In this document: in pieces, positions 17,761 to 26,914 of the stretch
Position numbering within the stretch: position 1 is the first letter of the stretch
Layout: every line of letters begins with the position of its first letter
DNA from: Butyrivibrio fibrisolvens 16/4
GTDB taxonomy: Bacteria > Bacillota > Clostridia > Lachnospirales > Lachnospiraceae
Direction: 5' to 3'
Length of the DNA stretch: 64,000 bases
Assembly: GCA_000209815.1 (NCBI GenBank)
Contig: FP929036.1
Coordinates: forward strand, 1,869,906 to 1,933,905
Program-made: the position numbers and the translations under genes
Notes under the pieces: generated by a model
The model's input: only the letters and a program-made list of their open reading frames with translations
Database searches by the model: none
Told to the model about the DNA's origin: nothing

Positions 17761-18777
17761 TTACATATCATATCCATTAGGATTGTTCTTCTGCCATCTC
17801 CAAGAATCTGCACACATCTCCTTGATGCCATACTCTGCTGTCCAGCCAAGCTCCTCCTTAGCCTTTGTAGCATCAGAATAGCATGTAGCGATATCGCCTG
17901 CACGACGTGGCTTGATTGAGTAAGGAATCTTAATGCCGTTAGCAGCCTCGAAGTTCTTAACGATATCAAGAACTGAGTATCCTACACCTGTACCAAGGTT
18001 GTAAATCTTAAGGCCTGCATTCTCCTCAATCTTCTTGAGAGCCTTAACATGTCCCTTAGCAAGATCAACAACGTGGATGTAATCACGTACGCCAGTACCA
18101 TCTGGAGTATCGTAATCATCGCCAAATACACCAAGCTCTGGAAGCTTTCCTACTGCTACCTGTGTAATGTATGGCATAAGGTTGTTTGGAATACCATTTG
18201 GGTTCTCTCCCATTGTTCCTGATGGATGTGCACCGATTGGATTGAAGTAACGAAGAAGTACTACATTCCATTCTGGATCAGCCTTCTGCATATCAGAAAG
18301 AATCTGCTCAAGCATAGACTTTGTCCAACCATATGGGTTTGTGCACTGTCCCTTAGGGCAGTTTTCTGTAATAGGTATCTCTGCTGGATCTCCATAAACT
18401 GTAGCTGAAGATGAGAAAATGATGTTCTTGCATCCATGCTGTCTCATAACATCTACAAGAGTAAGAGTACCTGCAATATTGTTCTCGTAGTATTCCCAAG
18501 GCTTTGCAACTGACTCACCTACTGCCTTAAGACCTGCAAAATGAATACAAGAATCAAGCTGCTCCTTCTCAAATACTTCGTTTAATCTGTCTCTATCTAA
18601 GATATCACCTTTGTAAAACTTTACAGGCTTACCAGTGATAGCCTCAACTCTTTCAAGTGACTTCTCTGAAGCGTTTGAAAGATTATCATAAACTACAACA
18701 TCATAACCCGCCTGCTGGAGCTCTACACAAGTATGACTTCCAATAAAGCCTGCTCCACCTGTAACTAAAATAGCCAT
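17761..18777 (-). CDS. galE: UDP-glucose 4-epimerase
   Basis: A 338-residue extended short-chain dehydrogenase that interconverts UDP-glucose and UDP-galactose. The NAD-binding motif GGAGFIGSH is at residues 7-15, the catalytic serine lies in [11 protein letters not shown], and the Tyr/Lys pair is in NPYGWTK. The ATG at 18777 has AAAGGAGGATATT before it; an in-frame extension upstream encodes an unrelated hydrophobic stretch and is rejected. It stands alone, with the rplT terminator upstream and a structured region downstream. Role: sugar nucleotide supply for galactose use and surface polysaccharide. Confidence 0.97.
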   Translation of the reverse strand: MAILVTGGAGFIGSHTCVELQQAGYDVVVYDNLSNASEKSLERVEAITGKPVKFYKGDILDRDRLNEVFEKEQLDSCIHFAGLKAVGESVAKPWEYYENNIAGTLTLVDVMRQHGCKNIIFSSSATVYGDPAEIPITENCPKGQCTNPYGWTKSMLEQILSDMQKADPEWNVVLLRYFNPIGAHPSGTMGENPNGIPNNLMPYITQVAVGKLPELGVFGDDYDTPDGTGVRDYIHVVDLAKGHVKALKKIEENAGLKIYNLGTGVGYSVLDIVKNFEAANGIKIPYSIKPRRAGDIATCYSDATKAKEELGWTAEYGIKEMCADSWRWQKNNPNGYDM

Positions 18778-18796
18778 AATAATATCCTCCTTTGTA

Positions 18797-18812
18797 TTAA
18801 CAAAAATGTTAA
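18797..18812 (-). promoter_or_regulatory. Palindrome upstream of galE, possible operator
   Basis: TTAACA, four bases, TGTTAA: a perfect 6-bp dyad about 20 bases upstream of the galE start, in the untranslated leader. It has the size of a repressor half-site pair; no regulator is encoded nearby. Confidence 0.35.
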
Positions 18813-18928
18813 CCAGAAATAAGGATATCAAAAATAGAACGCCAAATAAAGGGACAATTTCATACATATTATGGTTAATTCAATAAAAAGATTGTAATGT
18901 TGTACCAAATGCCCTTTAGTATGTAAAA

Positions 18929-18960
18929 AAATAGCCTAGTACATCTGCACTAGACTATTT
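18929..18960 (-). terminator. Terminator of infC-rpmI-rplT
   Basis: A 12-pair stem (AAATAGTCTAGT with ACTAGGCTATTT in the RNA, one G-U) is followed by a T7 run. Outer bases TTAGTATG/CATACTAA extend it into the rplT stop codon. Confidence 0.85.
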
Positions 18961-18972
18961 TTATTTTGCATA

Positions 18973-19332
18973 CTAAGCAGCAACCTTTTCCTTTGCTACT
19001 TCAACAAGCTTTGCAAATCCTTCTGCATCGTTAACAGCGAGCTCTGCGAGCATCTTTCTGTTCATCTCAACACCTGCAAGCTTAAGACCGTACATGAACT
19101 TAGAATATGAAAGTCCATTGATACGAGCTGCAGCATTGATACGAGCGATCCAAAGCTGTCTAAACTGTCTCTTCTTCTGCTTTCTACCAGCATATGAAGA
19201 TGTAAGGGCACGCATAACTGACTGCTTTGCAACACGATACTGCTTGCTTCTAGCGCCTCTGTAACCCTTTGCTAACTTTAATGTTCTATTATGTCTTTTC
19301 TTAGCGTTTAATCCGCCTTTAACTCTTGCCAT
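18973..19332 (-). CDS. rplT: 50S ribosomal protein L20
   Basis: A 119-residue basic protein starting [21 protein letters not shown]20 is essential for early 50S assembly and also represses its own operon by binding the infC leader mRNA. It is the last gene of infC-rpmI-rplT, followed by a terminator. Confidence 0.98.
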   Translation of the reverse strand: MARVKGGLNAKKRHNRTLKLAKGYRGARSKQYRVAKQSVMRALTSSYAGRKQKKRQFRQLWIARINAAARINGLSYSKFMYGLKLAGVEMNRKMLAELAVNDAEGFAKLVEVAKEKVAA

Positions 19333-19376
19333 TTTAAATTCCTCCTAACCAAATAAATAACTGTTCCAACTCAATC

Positions 19377-19574
19377 TTAGAGATATGGAAGTACTTTCTT
19401 CATGTTCTTTACGTTTGTAGCATCTACAATTGTAGCGTGACGAAGATTTCTCTTGTTCTTTGTTGTCTTCTTGGTTAAGATGTGACGCTTGTAAGCCTTA
19501 TTTCTCTTAAGCTTTCCTGTTCCTGTTACCTTAAAGCGCTTTGCAGCTGCTCTTCTTGTCTTCATCTTTGGCAT
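19377..19574 (-). CDS. rpmI: 50S ribosomal protein L35
   Basis: A 65-residue basic protein, [20 protein letters not shown], in the conserved infC-rpmI-rplT order with 18 bases from infC and an AGGAGG before its ATG. Confidence 0.98.
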   Translation of the reverse strand: MPKMKTRRAAAKRFKVTGTGKLKRNKAYKRHILTKKTTKNKRNLRHATIVDATNVKNMKKVLPYL

Positions 19575-19592
19575 GATAATTTTCCTCCTGTA

Positions 19593-20102
19593 TTACGATT
19601 TCTTTTCTGTAAGCACCAGGCTCATAGAACGGCCTTCAATCTTTGGTGCCTTTTCCACTACTGCAACATCAGCAAGTGCCTCAGCAAAATCATCAAGGAT
19701 ATGCTTACTAGACTGCATATGTGCCATCTCACGGCCACGGAAACGAAGTGTTACCTTCACCTTATCGCCCTTAGAGATGAATTTCTTTGCTGCATTTACC
19801 TTAGTGTTCATATCATTAGCATCGATGTTTGGAGACATACGAATCTCTTTAACCTCAACAACGTGCTGCTTTTTCTTGGCTTCCTTCTCACGGCGTGCCT
19901 GCTCGTAACGGTATTTACCGTAATCTACGATCTTGCACACTGGTGGATTTGCCTTTGGTGAAATCTTAACGAGATCTAAGCCCTCGTCATCTGCAAGCTT
20001 CTGAGCTTCCTTTGCTGACATAATGCCAAGCTGTTCCCCATCGGAGCTGATAACACGAACTTCCTTATCGCGAATCTGCTCATTAATCATTAAATCGCTA
20101 AT
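19593..20102 (-). CDS. infC: Translation initiation factor IF-3, ATT start codon
   Basis: A 169-residue IF-3 with the N domain start ISDLMINEQIRDKEVRVIS, linker, and C domain containing KVTLRFRGREMAH. IF-3 proofreads start codon choice on the 30S subunit. I place the start at ATT (20102): GGAGG lies seven bases before it, whereas the first in-frame ATG (20090) would be 19 bases from any ribosome site. ATT starts on infC are known in E. coli and Bacillus and allow IF-3 to limit its own synthesis. Upstream is an attenuator leader. Confidence 0.95.
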   Translation of the reverse strand: MSDLMINEQIRDKEVRVISSDGEQLGIMSAKEAQKLADDEGLDLVKISPKANPPVCKIVDYGKYRYEQARREKEAKKKQHVVEVKEIRMSPNIDANDMNTKVNAAKKFISKGDKVKVTLRFRGREMAHMQSSKHILDDFAEALADVAVVEKAPKIEGRSMSLVLTEKKS

Positions 20103-20247
20103 GGTACTACCTCCAATAAATAAAAAATAGTGGATACAGAATATCCACCATAAATCATCACAAACAAGGTTTGTGTGAAATATAAACCCGAGTCACCAGA
20201 CATTGAGTGCTAAGGTGAGAGTGGATACTCTACTTTGTTTTCACAAC
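20103..20247 (-). promoter_or_regulatory. infC operon leader, L20-type attenuator
   Basis: About 145 bases of leader. The nine bases AGTGGATAC occur twice (plus strand 20129-20137 and 20220-20228), and one complementary segment (20142-20148) lies between, so that segment can pair with either copy. Pairing with the near copy makes the terminator; pairing with the far copy makes an antiterminator. TCACC/GGTGA (20193-20197 with 20214-20218) forms a further stem. This is the layout of Firmicute L20 leaders, where bound L20 favours termination. Assigned by layout, not by a covariance search. Confidence 0.8.
20130..20148 (-). terminator. Attenuator terminator in the infC leader
   Basis: GTGGATA (20142-20148, minus strand) pairs with TATCCAC (20130-20136) around five bases and is followed by a U-rich run, TATTTTTTATTTATT, directly before the GGAGG of infC. 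Confidence 0.8.
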
Positions 20248-20253
20248 ATAGGT

Positions 20254-20282
20254 AATTTAACACATAAATCCCCTATCGTCAA
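20254..20282 (-). promoter_or_regulatory. Promoter of infC-rpmI-rplT
   Basis: TTGACG (minus strand, 20277-20282), a 17-base spacer and TAAATT (20254-20259). It begins seven bases after the HAD gene stop. Confidence 0.7.
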
Positions 20283-20288
20283 CAACTT

Positions 20289-21110
20289 TTACTGATTTAG
20301 TACAAATTTATTAATAACCTCTGCTATTCCAGCGTGATTATTATCATTTTCTGTAACATAATCTGCCACAGCTTTAAGCTCTTCTCTTCCGTTTGCCATG
20401 GCTACTCCAACACCAGCAACCTCTACCATACTAATGTCGTTTCTCTCATCGCCAACTGTGATAACATCCTCTACTGGAATATCAAGAAGATTAGCAAGCT
20501 TTATTACGCCATCTCCCTTTCCAGTTCCCTTTTTAATGTATTCAAGGAAAGCATAATGAGAAAAGAAGCTTTCAGCTCTATCTCCATATACTGCCTCATG
20601 TTCATCCTTAAATGCCTGTAAAGCTTCTGGATGATCATAATCAATAGCGATAAGCTTAGTAATGTTTTTGTCCTTGAGCTCGTCTACGCTGGAAAGATAT
20701 TTAAGCTGTTCACCAGAGAGTTTTTTGTAGCTTTCGATAAACCAGTTGTCATTGAATGTATAAATATGACTGGCATCAAAGGTAACGCAGGTAAATCCAC
20801 ATTTGAGAACCTCAGAAATAATCTCTATTGCATCATCATTATTCATGTAATCCCCAAATAATGTGTCGTCTCCAAGCATCTTTGTGCCGATTACACCCTG
20901 ATGACCAAGGATATAAACATTTTCTCTTTTAAATTCATCATATATAGATAAAATTTCTTTTAATGCATGATTAGGTCTGCCTGTATTAAATGCAAAAGCA
21001 TGACCAGCATCTAAAAGTTTTGTAATTGCCTCTAAGTTCTCCTTTGAAATAGTCTTATCGTCGTTAAAAAGTGTGCCGTCCATATCTACGGCAAGTAATT
21101 TCCTACTCAT
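20289..21110 (-). CDS. HAD-superfamily hydrolase, Cof type
   Basis: A 273-residue haloacid-dehalogenase phosphatase. Motif I is AVDMDGTLFND, with the nucleophile and acid aspartates. A threonine/asparagine (FNTGRPN) serves motif II, a lysine in GKGDGV motif III, and GDERNDISM motif IV. The cap is the large C2 type of Cof proteins, which dephosphorylate sugar phosphates, flavin or PLP precursors; the substrate is not readable. Its ATG overlaps the ppk stop by eight bases (ATGAGTAG), so it is coupled to ppk. Confidence 0.92.
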   Translation of the reverse strand: MSRKLLAVDMDGTLFNDDKTISKENLEAITKLLDAGHAFAFNTGRPNHALKEILSIYDEFKRENVYILGHQGVIGTKMLGDDTLFGDYMNNDDAIEIISEVLKCGFTCVTFDASHIYTFNDNWFIESYKKLSGEQLKYLSSVDELKDKNITKLIAIDYDHPEALQAFKDEHEAVYGDRAESFFSHYAFLEYIKKGTGKGDGVIKLANLLDIPVEDVITVGDERNDISMVEVAGVGVAMANGREELKAVADYVTENDNNHAGIAEVINKFVLNQ

Positions 21111-23263
21111 CTAAAACCTCGTTAGCCAGGATTGGTACAAAAGTCCTCTTTTTAAAGAAGTCTATTTCTGGCTCGTTATTCTTTTTTGCCTCTTTACAGA
21201 AGGTGTCCTGTGCACCAACAGGCTTTTTACCCCTCGAAGGCTTTATTCTAACATAGCTTCCGTCATCTGTCATCTCATAAGCCTTAAGAGTATCTGATAA
21301 CTGCACATCAAGAATATGTTTAACCTGAGATTTTAAGATTTCGTCTTCAACCGGAAACATTATTTCTACTCTTCGGTCCAGATTTCTAGGCATCCAGTCT
21401 GCACTACCCATATAAATATCCTCAAGACCATTGTTATAGAAATAAAAATTCGGGCATGCTCAAGATAAGTTCCTACAATAGAAGAAACCTTTATATTTTC
21501 GCTAACGCCAGGTATTCCTGTTCTAAGACAGCAAATACCACGAATAATAAGACTGATTTTTACTCCGGCATTGCTGGCCTCATATAGCTTTTCAATGATT
21601 TCCTTGTCGCATAAGGAGTTCATCTTTGCCACAATATAAGCCTCTCTGCCATTTTTAGCATTATTGATTTCTCTGTCAATCAAGGTGACAAAAGTATCTC
21701 TAAGCCAAAGTGGTGCAACCACAAGCTTGTTCCAGCTTGCAGGCTCTGAATAACCTGATAGCATATTAAATACAGCGGTAGCATCCTCTCCATAGGTCTC
21801 CCTGCAGGTAAGCATACCGCAATCTGTATAAAGCTTTGCTGTTGAATCGTTATAATTTCCAGTTCCAAGATGTACGTATCTACGTATTCCATCTTCTTCA
21901 CGACGAACCACAAGAGCTATTTTACAGTGAGTCTTTAATCCTACAAGACCATAGATTACGTGACATCCTGCCTTCTCAAGCTTCTTTGCCCAAATAATAT
22001 TATTTTCCTCATCAAATCTAGCCTTCAATTCAACGAGAACCGTAACCTGCTTGCCGTTTTCTGCAGCATGAGCAAGACTTGCGATAATAGGTGAATTACC
22101 ACTGACTCTATATAGGGTCTGCTTTATAGCCAAAACCTGTGGATCAAAGGCGGCCTGAGCAATAAAGTCCACAACAGGATCGAAGGTCTGGTATGGATGA
22201 TGTAAAAGGATATCCCCCTTTTTAATCTCATCAAAAATTTTCTCACCTGGCTTTAGTCTAGGATTTTCCTGAGGCTTGAAGGAAGGCAAGCGGAGGTCGC
22301 TATGTCCTTCTATTCCATAAAGCTTCATCAAAAATGTCAAATCAATAGGTCCCTTGATTTTATATATATCAATCTCGTTTACGCCAAGATTTTTCTTTAA
22401 AATGCCAAGCAGCTTTTTATTAATAGATGATTCAACCTCAAGACGGATAACCTCGCCCCACTGGCGAGATTTAATCTGCTTTTCTATCTCGATGAGCAAA
22501 TCTTCCGCACCTTCTTCGTCGATGGAAAAATCTGCGTTTCGCATGATTCTATATGGAGATGCTGCAACAACATTGTAGTTTAAAAACAGCTTATCCATAT
22601 TTCTTTCAATAATCTGCTCCAAAAGAATGAAGCAGTCGTTTGATTTTTCATCAGAAGGTAGTGAAACAAAACGAGGAAGCACTGATGGTACCTGAACGGT
22701 AGCAAATTCTACATCGTCACCCTCTGCGCCGGCTCCTACCGACCCCTTCTTCTTTTCAATAAGGGCTGCAATATTAAGAGATTTATTTCTAATAAGTGGA
22801 AATGGGCGTGATGCATCAAATGCCATAGGTGTGAGAACCGGATACACCTGACTCATAAAAAACGTATCTACGTATTTCAGCTGCTCCTGATTCAAGTCCT
22901 CATACTTTTCATAGATAATGATTCCCTTATCCTTAAGAATAGGTGTAAGGGATTTATTGAAGGTATTGTACTGAAATTCTACCAGTTCACGAGTCTTCTC
23001 ATTTATGGCAATAAGCTGCTCCGTAGGAGTCATTCCGGCAATATCAGGCTTTGTATAGCCTGCATGCTCCATATCCTTTAGGGAGGCCACGCGGACCATA
23101 AAAACTCATCCAGATTAGAAGAAGTTATACTGACGAATTTCAAGCGTTCTAAAATAGGCAGTTCCTTATTGGTTGCCTCATTTAAAACACGTCTTTCAAA
23201 TTTTAACCAGCTTAGCTCTCTGTTGTCATAATATATAGGATCAGAAATATTTATTTTAGCCAT
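21103..23263 (-). CDS. ppk: Polyphosphate kinase 1, interrupted by two frameshifts
   Basis: About 720 residues once two A5 runs (21444-21448 and 23100-23104) are restored to six. The joints then read [16 protein letters not shown] and [19 protein letters not shown]. It starts [20 protein letters not shown]. The histidine that is autophosphorylated lies in [10 protein letters not shown], and a second conserved histidine is in [14 protein letters not shown]. The enzyme makes polyphosphate from ATP. It starts eight bases after ppx, so synthesis and degradation genes are co-transcribed. The three open fragments in order cover the entire family length with nothing lost. Confidence 0.94.
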
Positions 23264-23271
23264 AACTCCTC

Positions 23272-24692
23272 CTAAAATTTTCTATTCTCCTTAAGCACAG
23301 GCTTGATGGAAAAGATTTCCTGGAAGAAATCTGCATTCTTTTTGAAAAGCCCCTTTTCCAGTGCCAGCGAGCTGTTAGCTTCGATGGAAATAACAAGCTC
23401 CTTTTCCTTTACTCGCATTGAAACATTTTTAATCTTTTGCTTATGAGAACGATCCAGTGCATTTGCAACCTTTAAAATAGCAAGAAGCTTTAGAATTAAA
23501 AGGTATTCCTCTGTTGTAAATCTATCCGAAAGATTCTCATAAGGCTCCACTGGCTTGCGATTGAACTCTACAGTAGTTGCAATAATCTCTCGCTCCTTAT
23601 GTGTAAGTCCAAGTATTTCAGAAGACATAATTATTGTGTAAGAGCAACTTGATGCATCTGCAAGGGAAATATATTTCCCACAATCATGTAAAATAGCAAT
23701 GCACTGCATAAGTACACGATGTCTCTTTCCAAGGCCATGGTACTTTTTCATGGCATCAAATATCTCTCCTGACAGCTTAAACAAAGCCTTCAAGTGAGGC
23801 TGATAGCTATCATATCTTTTTGCTATGGACCAAGCTGCAGTAATGATATCATTATCAAAATCATGCTTAGCAACAAGCCATTTTTTACTATAGCAATGAT
23901 GATATGCCATACCATCACAGACAGATACACCAGGGGCCACCACTGTCTTTGGAGATAATGTCTCTTCTATAAGCTTTACAATATAATCCTCTGCCTTTAT
24001 AGCCTGGCTTGAAGACCCTGTAACCTTTTCTACTGCTTTTCCAATCTGACTTCCAAGGAGAATCATATATTTAGGCTGCAAATCTCTAAGGAACATGGTT
24101 TTAAAAACTTCCAGCTCCTTAAAAATCATCTCGTAAATCTGGTCCATTGATGTACCTGTAACACCAAGCTTTTTAATATTTTCACTTACAGAAACAGTAC
24201 CCATAGACAAATGCTGGGTAGTAAGAATCTTTCCTTTTGAAAATAAAGTGATTTGAAGGGAAACGCCACCAATATCCACAAGAACTGCAGAATCACTAAT
24301 CAACTCTTCAAAATCGTCTGTGGCAGCAACGGCCTGATAACCAAGAAATCTTTGTTCTGAATTTGAAAGCACATTTACCGAAAAACCTGTCTGCACTTTT
24401 ATCTGTTCCAGGACAATAAGAGCATTTTCAGCCTGGCCTATATTAGGGCCAGCAGCAACTGAAAAGCTATCAACCCTATAGCTTTCCATTGCACGCTTCA
24501 TATCATTTAAAGTCCTGCATAGCTTGTCTGTAGTTTCTGGCAGAATCCTACCGTGATTCAGTACATCCTTAATCACATCGGACTGCGCTTTTATGGTATC
24601 TATTGTTTTAATCTTTTTTGTTGTTTTCCTATTTCAAAAACCTTCAAAGTAGTTTCATAGGTTCCAATGTAAATACTTGCAAATAATTTCAT
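23272..24692 (-). CDS. ppx: Ppx/GppA exopolyphosphatase with HD domain, N-terminal frameshift
   Basis: About 473 residues after adding one base to the T4 run at 24624-24627 (or nearby), giving [32 protein letters not shown] in two stretches. The ASKHA phosphatase domain covers about 1-300 ([13 protein letters not shown] is the phosphate-binding loop), and an HD-type helical domain covers the rest ([18 protein letters not shown]). It hydrolyses polyphosphate or pppGpp. It lies between pheA and ppk, pairing with Ppk in polyphosphate turnover. Confidence 0.88.
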
Positions 24693-24706
24693 ACCAACCC
24701 CTTTAA

Positions 24707-25843
24707 TTAGTAGTTACCAAGTACTCTAAGACTGACGCATTCTTCCTGAAGGCCGATTAGTGCATTTCTAACGGCTTCGTCATTTAGGTTACCATCAATA
24801 TCTATAAAGAATCTGTACTGCCAATTAACCCCCTTAATTGGACGAGACTCGATTCTGTTCATATTGATGCCATTAAACATAAGATTAGATAATATTCTAT
24901 AAAGGCTGCCTGGCTCGTGAGAAATCTCTACACACAAGCCAATTTGATTAGCATCCTTCTTGTATTTCTTTTCATTTGAAACAATCACAAATCTTGTTTC
25001 GTTATTTTTATTGTCCTGAATACCTGAATCCAGAACATCTAAATCATAAAGAACAGCATTGTATTCGCTTCCAATAGCAGCCTGTGTTACATCCCCGTCA
25101 TCACGGATTTTTTGAGCACTGACAGCTGTGTTATGAAGATTCTTAACATCCCAGTCCATATGCTTGGTGCGAATGTATTCATCACACTGTGCTATAGCCT
25201 TTGGATGAGAATATACTGTTTTTATGTCGGAAATCTTTGCGCCCTTTACTCCAAGAAGAGCATGATTAACCTGAAGAATCTGCTCTCCAATAATTGCAAC
25301 ATTGTATTCTGAAAGTAAATCAAAATTTTCTTCTATAGAACCTGCTAAGCTATTTTCGATTGGTAGCACAGCATAATCTGCCCTGCCATTTTTGATGGCA
25401 TCCATTGCATCGCGCCAGGTATCAACATGAAAACTGTCCTTCATTTTGTTTTCAAAGAATGCATTCATAGCAAGCTGCGAATATGCTCCCTGCACGCCTT
25501 GAAAGCAAACAGTAGAATTAGAAAAATCAAAATCATCTACCTGCTGAAAACCGCTTTCAAAATTAACACCGTTTGCTCTAAGGATAGAAAACTGTTTTTT
25601 ACGGCTAATAGACATTATCTGTGTGTAAAGCTCTTTTACTGCCTGCTGCGAAAAAACGTCGTCCACATAAGAAGATAGCTTTTCCAGCTTTTCATCCTCT
25701 CTTGCTTTATCATATACCTTTTTTCCAGTTGCTATTTTGTATTCTGCAACCTGGCAAGCCAGCTCCATTCGTTTAGTAAATAATCCAAGAATCTCCTTAT
25801 CTACCTGATCAATCTCCACTCTAATGTCTTTTAAATCTCTCAT
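24707..25843 (-). CDS. pheA: Bifunctional chorismate mutase / prephenate dehydratase
   Basis: A 378-residue P-protein for phenylalanine synthesis. Residues 1-90 are an AroQ-type chorismate mutase (RVEIDQVDKEILGLFTKRM), about 105-290 the dehydratase (CFQGVQGAYSQLA and LPIENSLAGS; the catalytic Thr lies in NNETRFVIVS), and the last 80 an ACT domain with the Phe-binding ESRP in NRIESRPIKG. Feedback inhibition by phenylalanine is therefore likely. It starts 29 bases after the upstream unknown gene and ends 14 bases before ppx, so it is in the same transcript. Confidence 0.96.
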   Translation of the reverse strand: MRDLKDIRVEIDQVDKEILGLFTKRMELACQVAEYKIATGKKVYDKAREDEKLEKLSSYVDDVFSQQAVKELYTQIMSISRKKQFSILRANGVNFESGFQQVDDFDFSNSTVCFQGVQGAYSQLAMNAFFENKMKDSFHVDTWRDAMDAIKNGRADYAVLPIENSLAGSIEENFDLLSEYNVAIIGEQILQVNHALLGVKGAKISDIKTVYSHPKAIAQCDEYIRTKHMDWDVKNLHNTAVSAQKIRDDGDVTQAAIGSEYNAVLYDLDVLDSGIQDNKNNETRFVIVSNEKKYKKDANQIGLCVEISHEPGSLYRILSNLMFNGINMNRIESRPIKGVNWQYRFFIDIDGNLNDEAVRNALIGLQEECVSLRVLGNY

Positions 25844-25872
25844 GCCGCTCCTTCTTGTGCCAATTATTAGTG

Positions 25873-26892
25873 CTATTCCTCCACTGACTGGATTGGTGGA
25901 TCAAAAATAGATACGCTATTTCCACCAATAGGACAATGGAATGTACTTCCTGAATAAAAATCTGCAAAATAAACATACTTGCTGGTGATGTTTATATTAT
26001 TGTACTGCCCCTCTGCCAAAAGCACTTCTGCCCCTGACAGCAAATCAACCCTGTACAAACCATCAGGATTGCCTTTCATGCTTTGGTAATACAGATATGT
26101 ACCAGACACATTGTAATTTTGTGCTGGATATGTAGTCACCGCTACTTTTTCTGTACTTCCTACAGTGGTTTTGTATATCCTTTTATGATTATCTAAATCC
26201 ATAAAATACAAAACCTTACCATCTATAATAGGAAGCCAAAGATTATTAGATGAAACGTATGTAATATCCTTTGTATATATATTCATGCTGTGGAGATTAT
26301 GATCCTGCTCCACTCCGGCAAAATATAGCTTTTCACCAACAACACAGCGAGGATCTATTGGAACCTTGCTTAGCTGTTGTTTTTCGGTACCATCAATCTT
26401 TACAGAATACATTGAGGAAGCATCCTCGGCATCATATCGAAGATAAATCACTGTATTGCCTGCTAATGCACAGGCATTGCAATTTTCGTCATCTAGAATA
26501 TCCACCTTCAGATTCTTCTTTTTCATTCTGCAAAGTGAGTTTAGATTAACATTTAAAAATCCCATTTGGGAATTGTCTCTATTGTGATTACGGCTGTAAT
26601 AAAGATAGTGAGAATCGGCATTAATAAAGTAAACACTATCATTGGCAAGAATCTCTATATCAGTCTCATCTGGATTCATCTTGTAAATTCTGCTGTAATC
26701 ATTTGGGTTGGCAAAATATACCACTCCATCCGACTCGCAGAACAAACCATTTCCATAGAGATTACCAATGGTGTTGCCATTTGTGCCTGGTTCATTAAAA
26801 TAGGTGACAGTATTAATGTATTTGTAATAAAAGGCACCTACAACAATTCCAAGCGCTACAACTATTAATATGACTCTTCTAACTATCTTCAT
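25873..26892 (-). CDS. Membrane-anchored DUF5050-like protein of unknown function
   Basis: A 339-residue protein with one N-terminal membrane anchor (MKIVRRVILIVVALGIVV) and an extracellular domain made of repeated short units such as VVYFANPNDYSRIYKMN, HYLYYSRN and GTYLYYQSMKG. The Y-hydrophobic-Y plus RI-Y/L-Y-K pattern recurs about seven times, as in DUF5050/TolB-like beta-propellers. Two cysteines (NCNACAL) are close together. The ATG at 26892 follows CAGGAG. It sits between polC and pheA. No function can be assigned; a surface scaffold or ligand sensor is only a guess. Confidence 0.75.
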   Translation of the reverse strand: MKIVRRVILIVVALGIVVGAFYYKYINTVTYFNEPGTNGNTIGNLYGNGLFCESDGVVYFANPNDYSRIYKMNPDETDIEILANDSVYFINADSHYLYYSRNHNRDNSQMGFLNVNLNSLCRMKKKNLKVDILDDENCNACALAGNTVIYLRYDAEDASSMYSVKIDGTEKQQLSKVPIDPRCVVGEKLYFAGVEQDHNLHSMNIYTKDITYVSSNNLWLPIIDGKVLYFMDLDNHKRIYKTTVGSTEKVAVTTYPAQNYNVSGTYLYYQSMKGNPDGLYRVDLLSGAEVLLAEGQYNNINITSKYVYFADFYSGSTFHCPIGGNSVSIFDPPIQSVEE

Positions 26893-26914
26893 TCTCCTGC
26901 CCTCCCCATATAGA

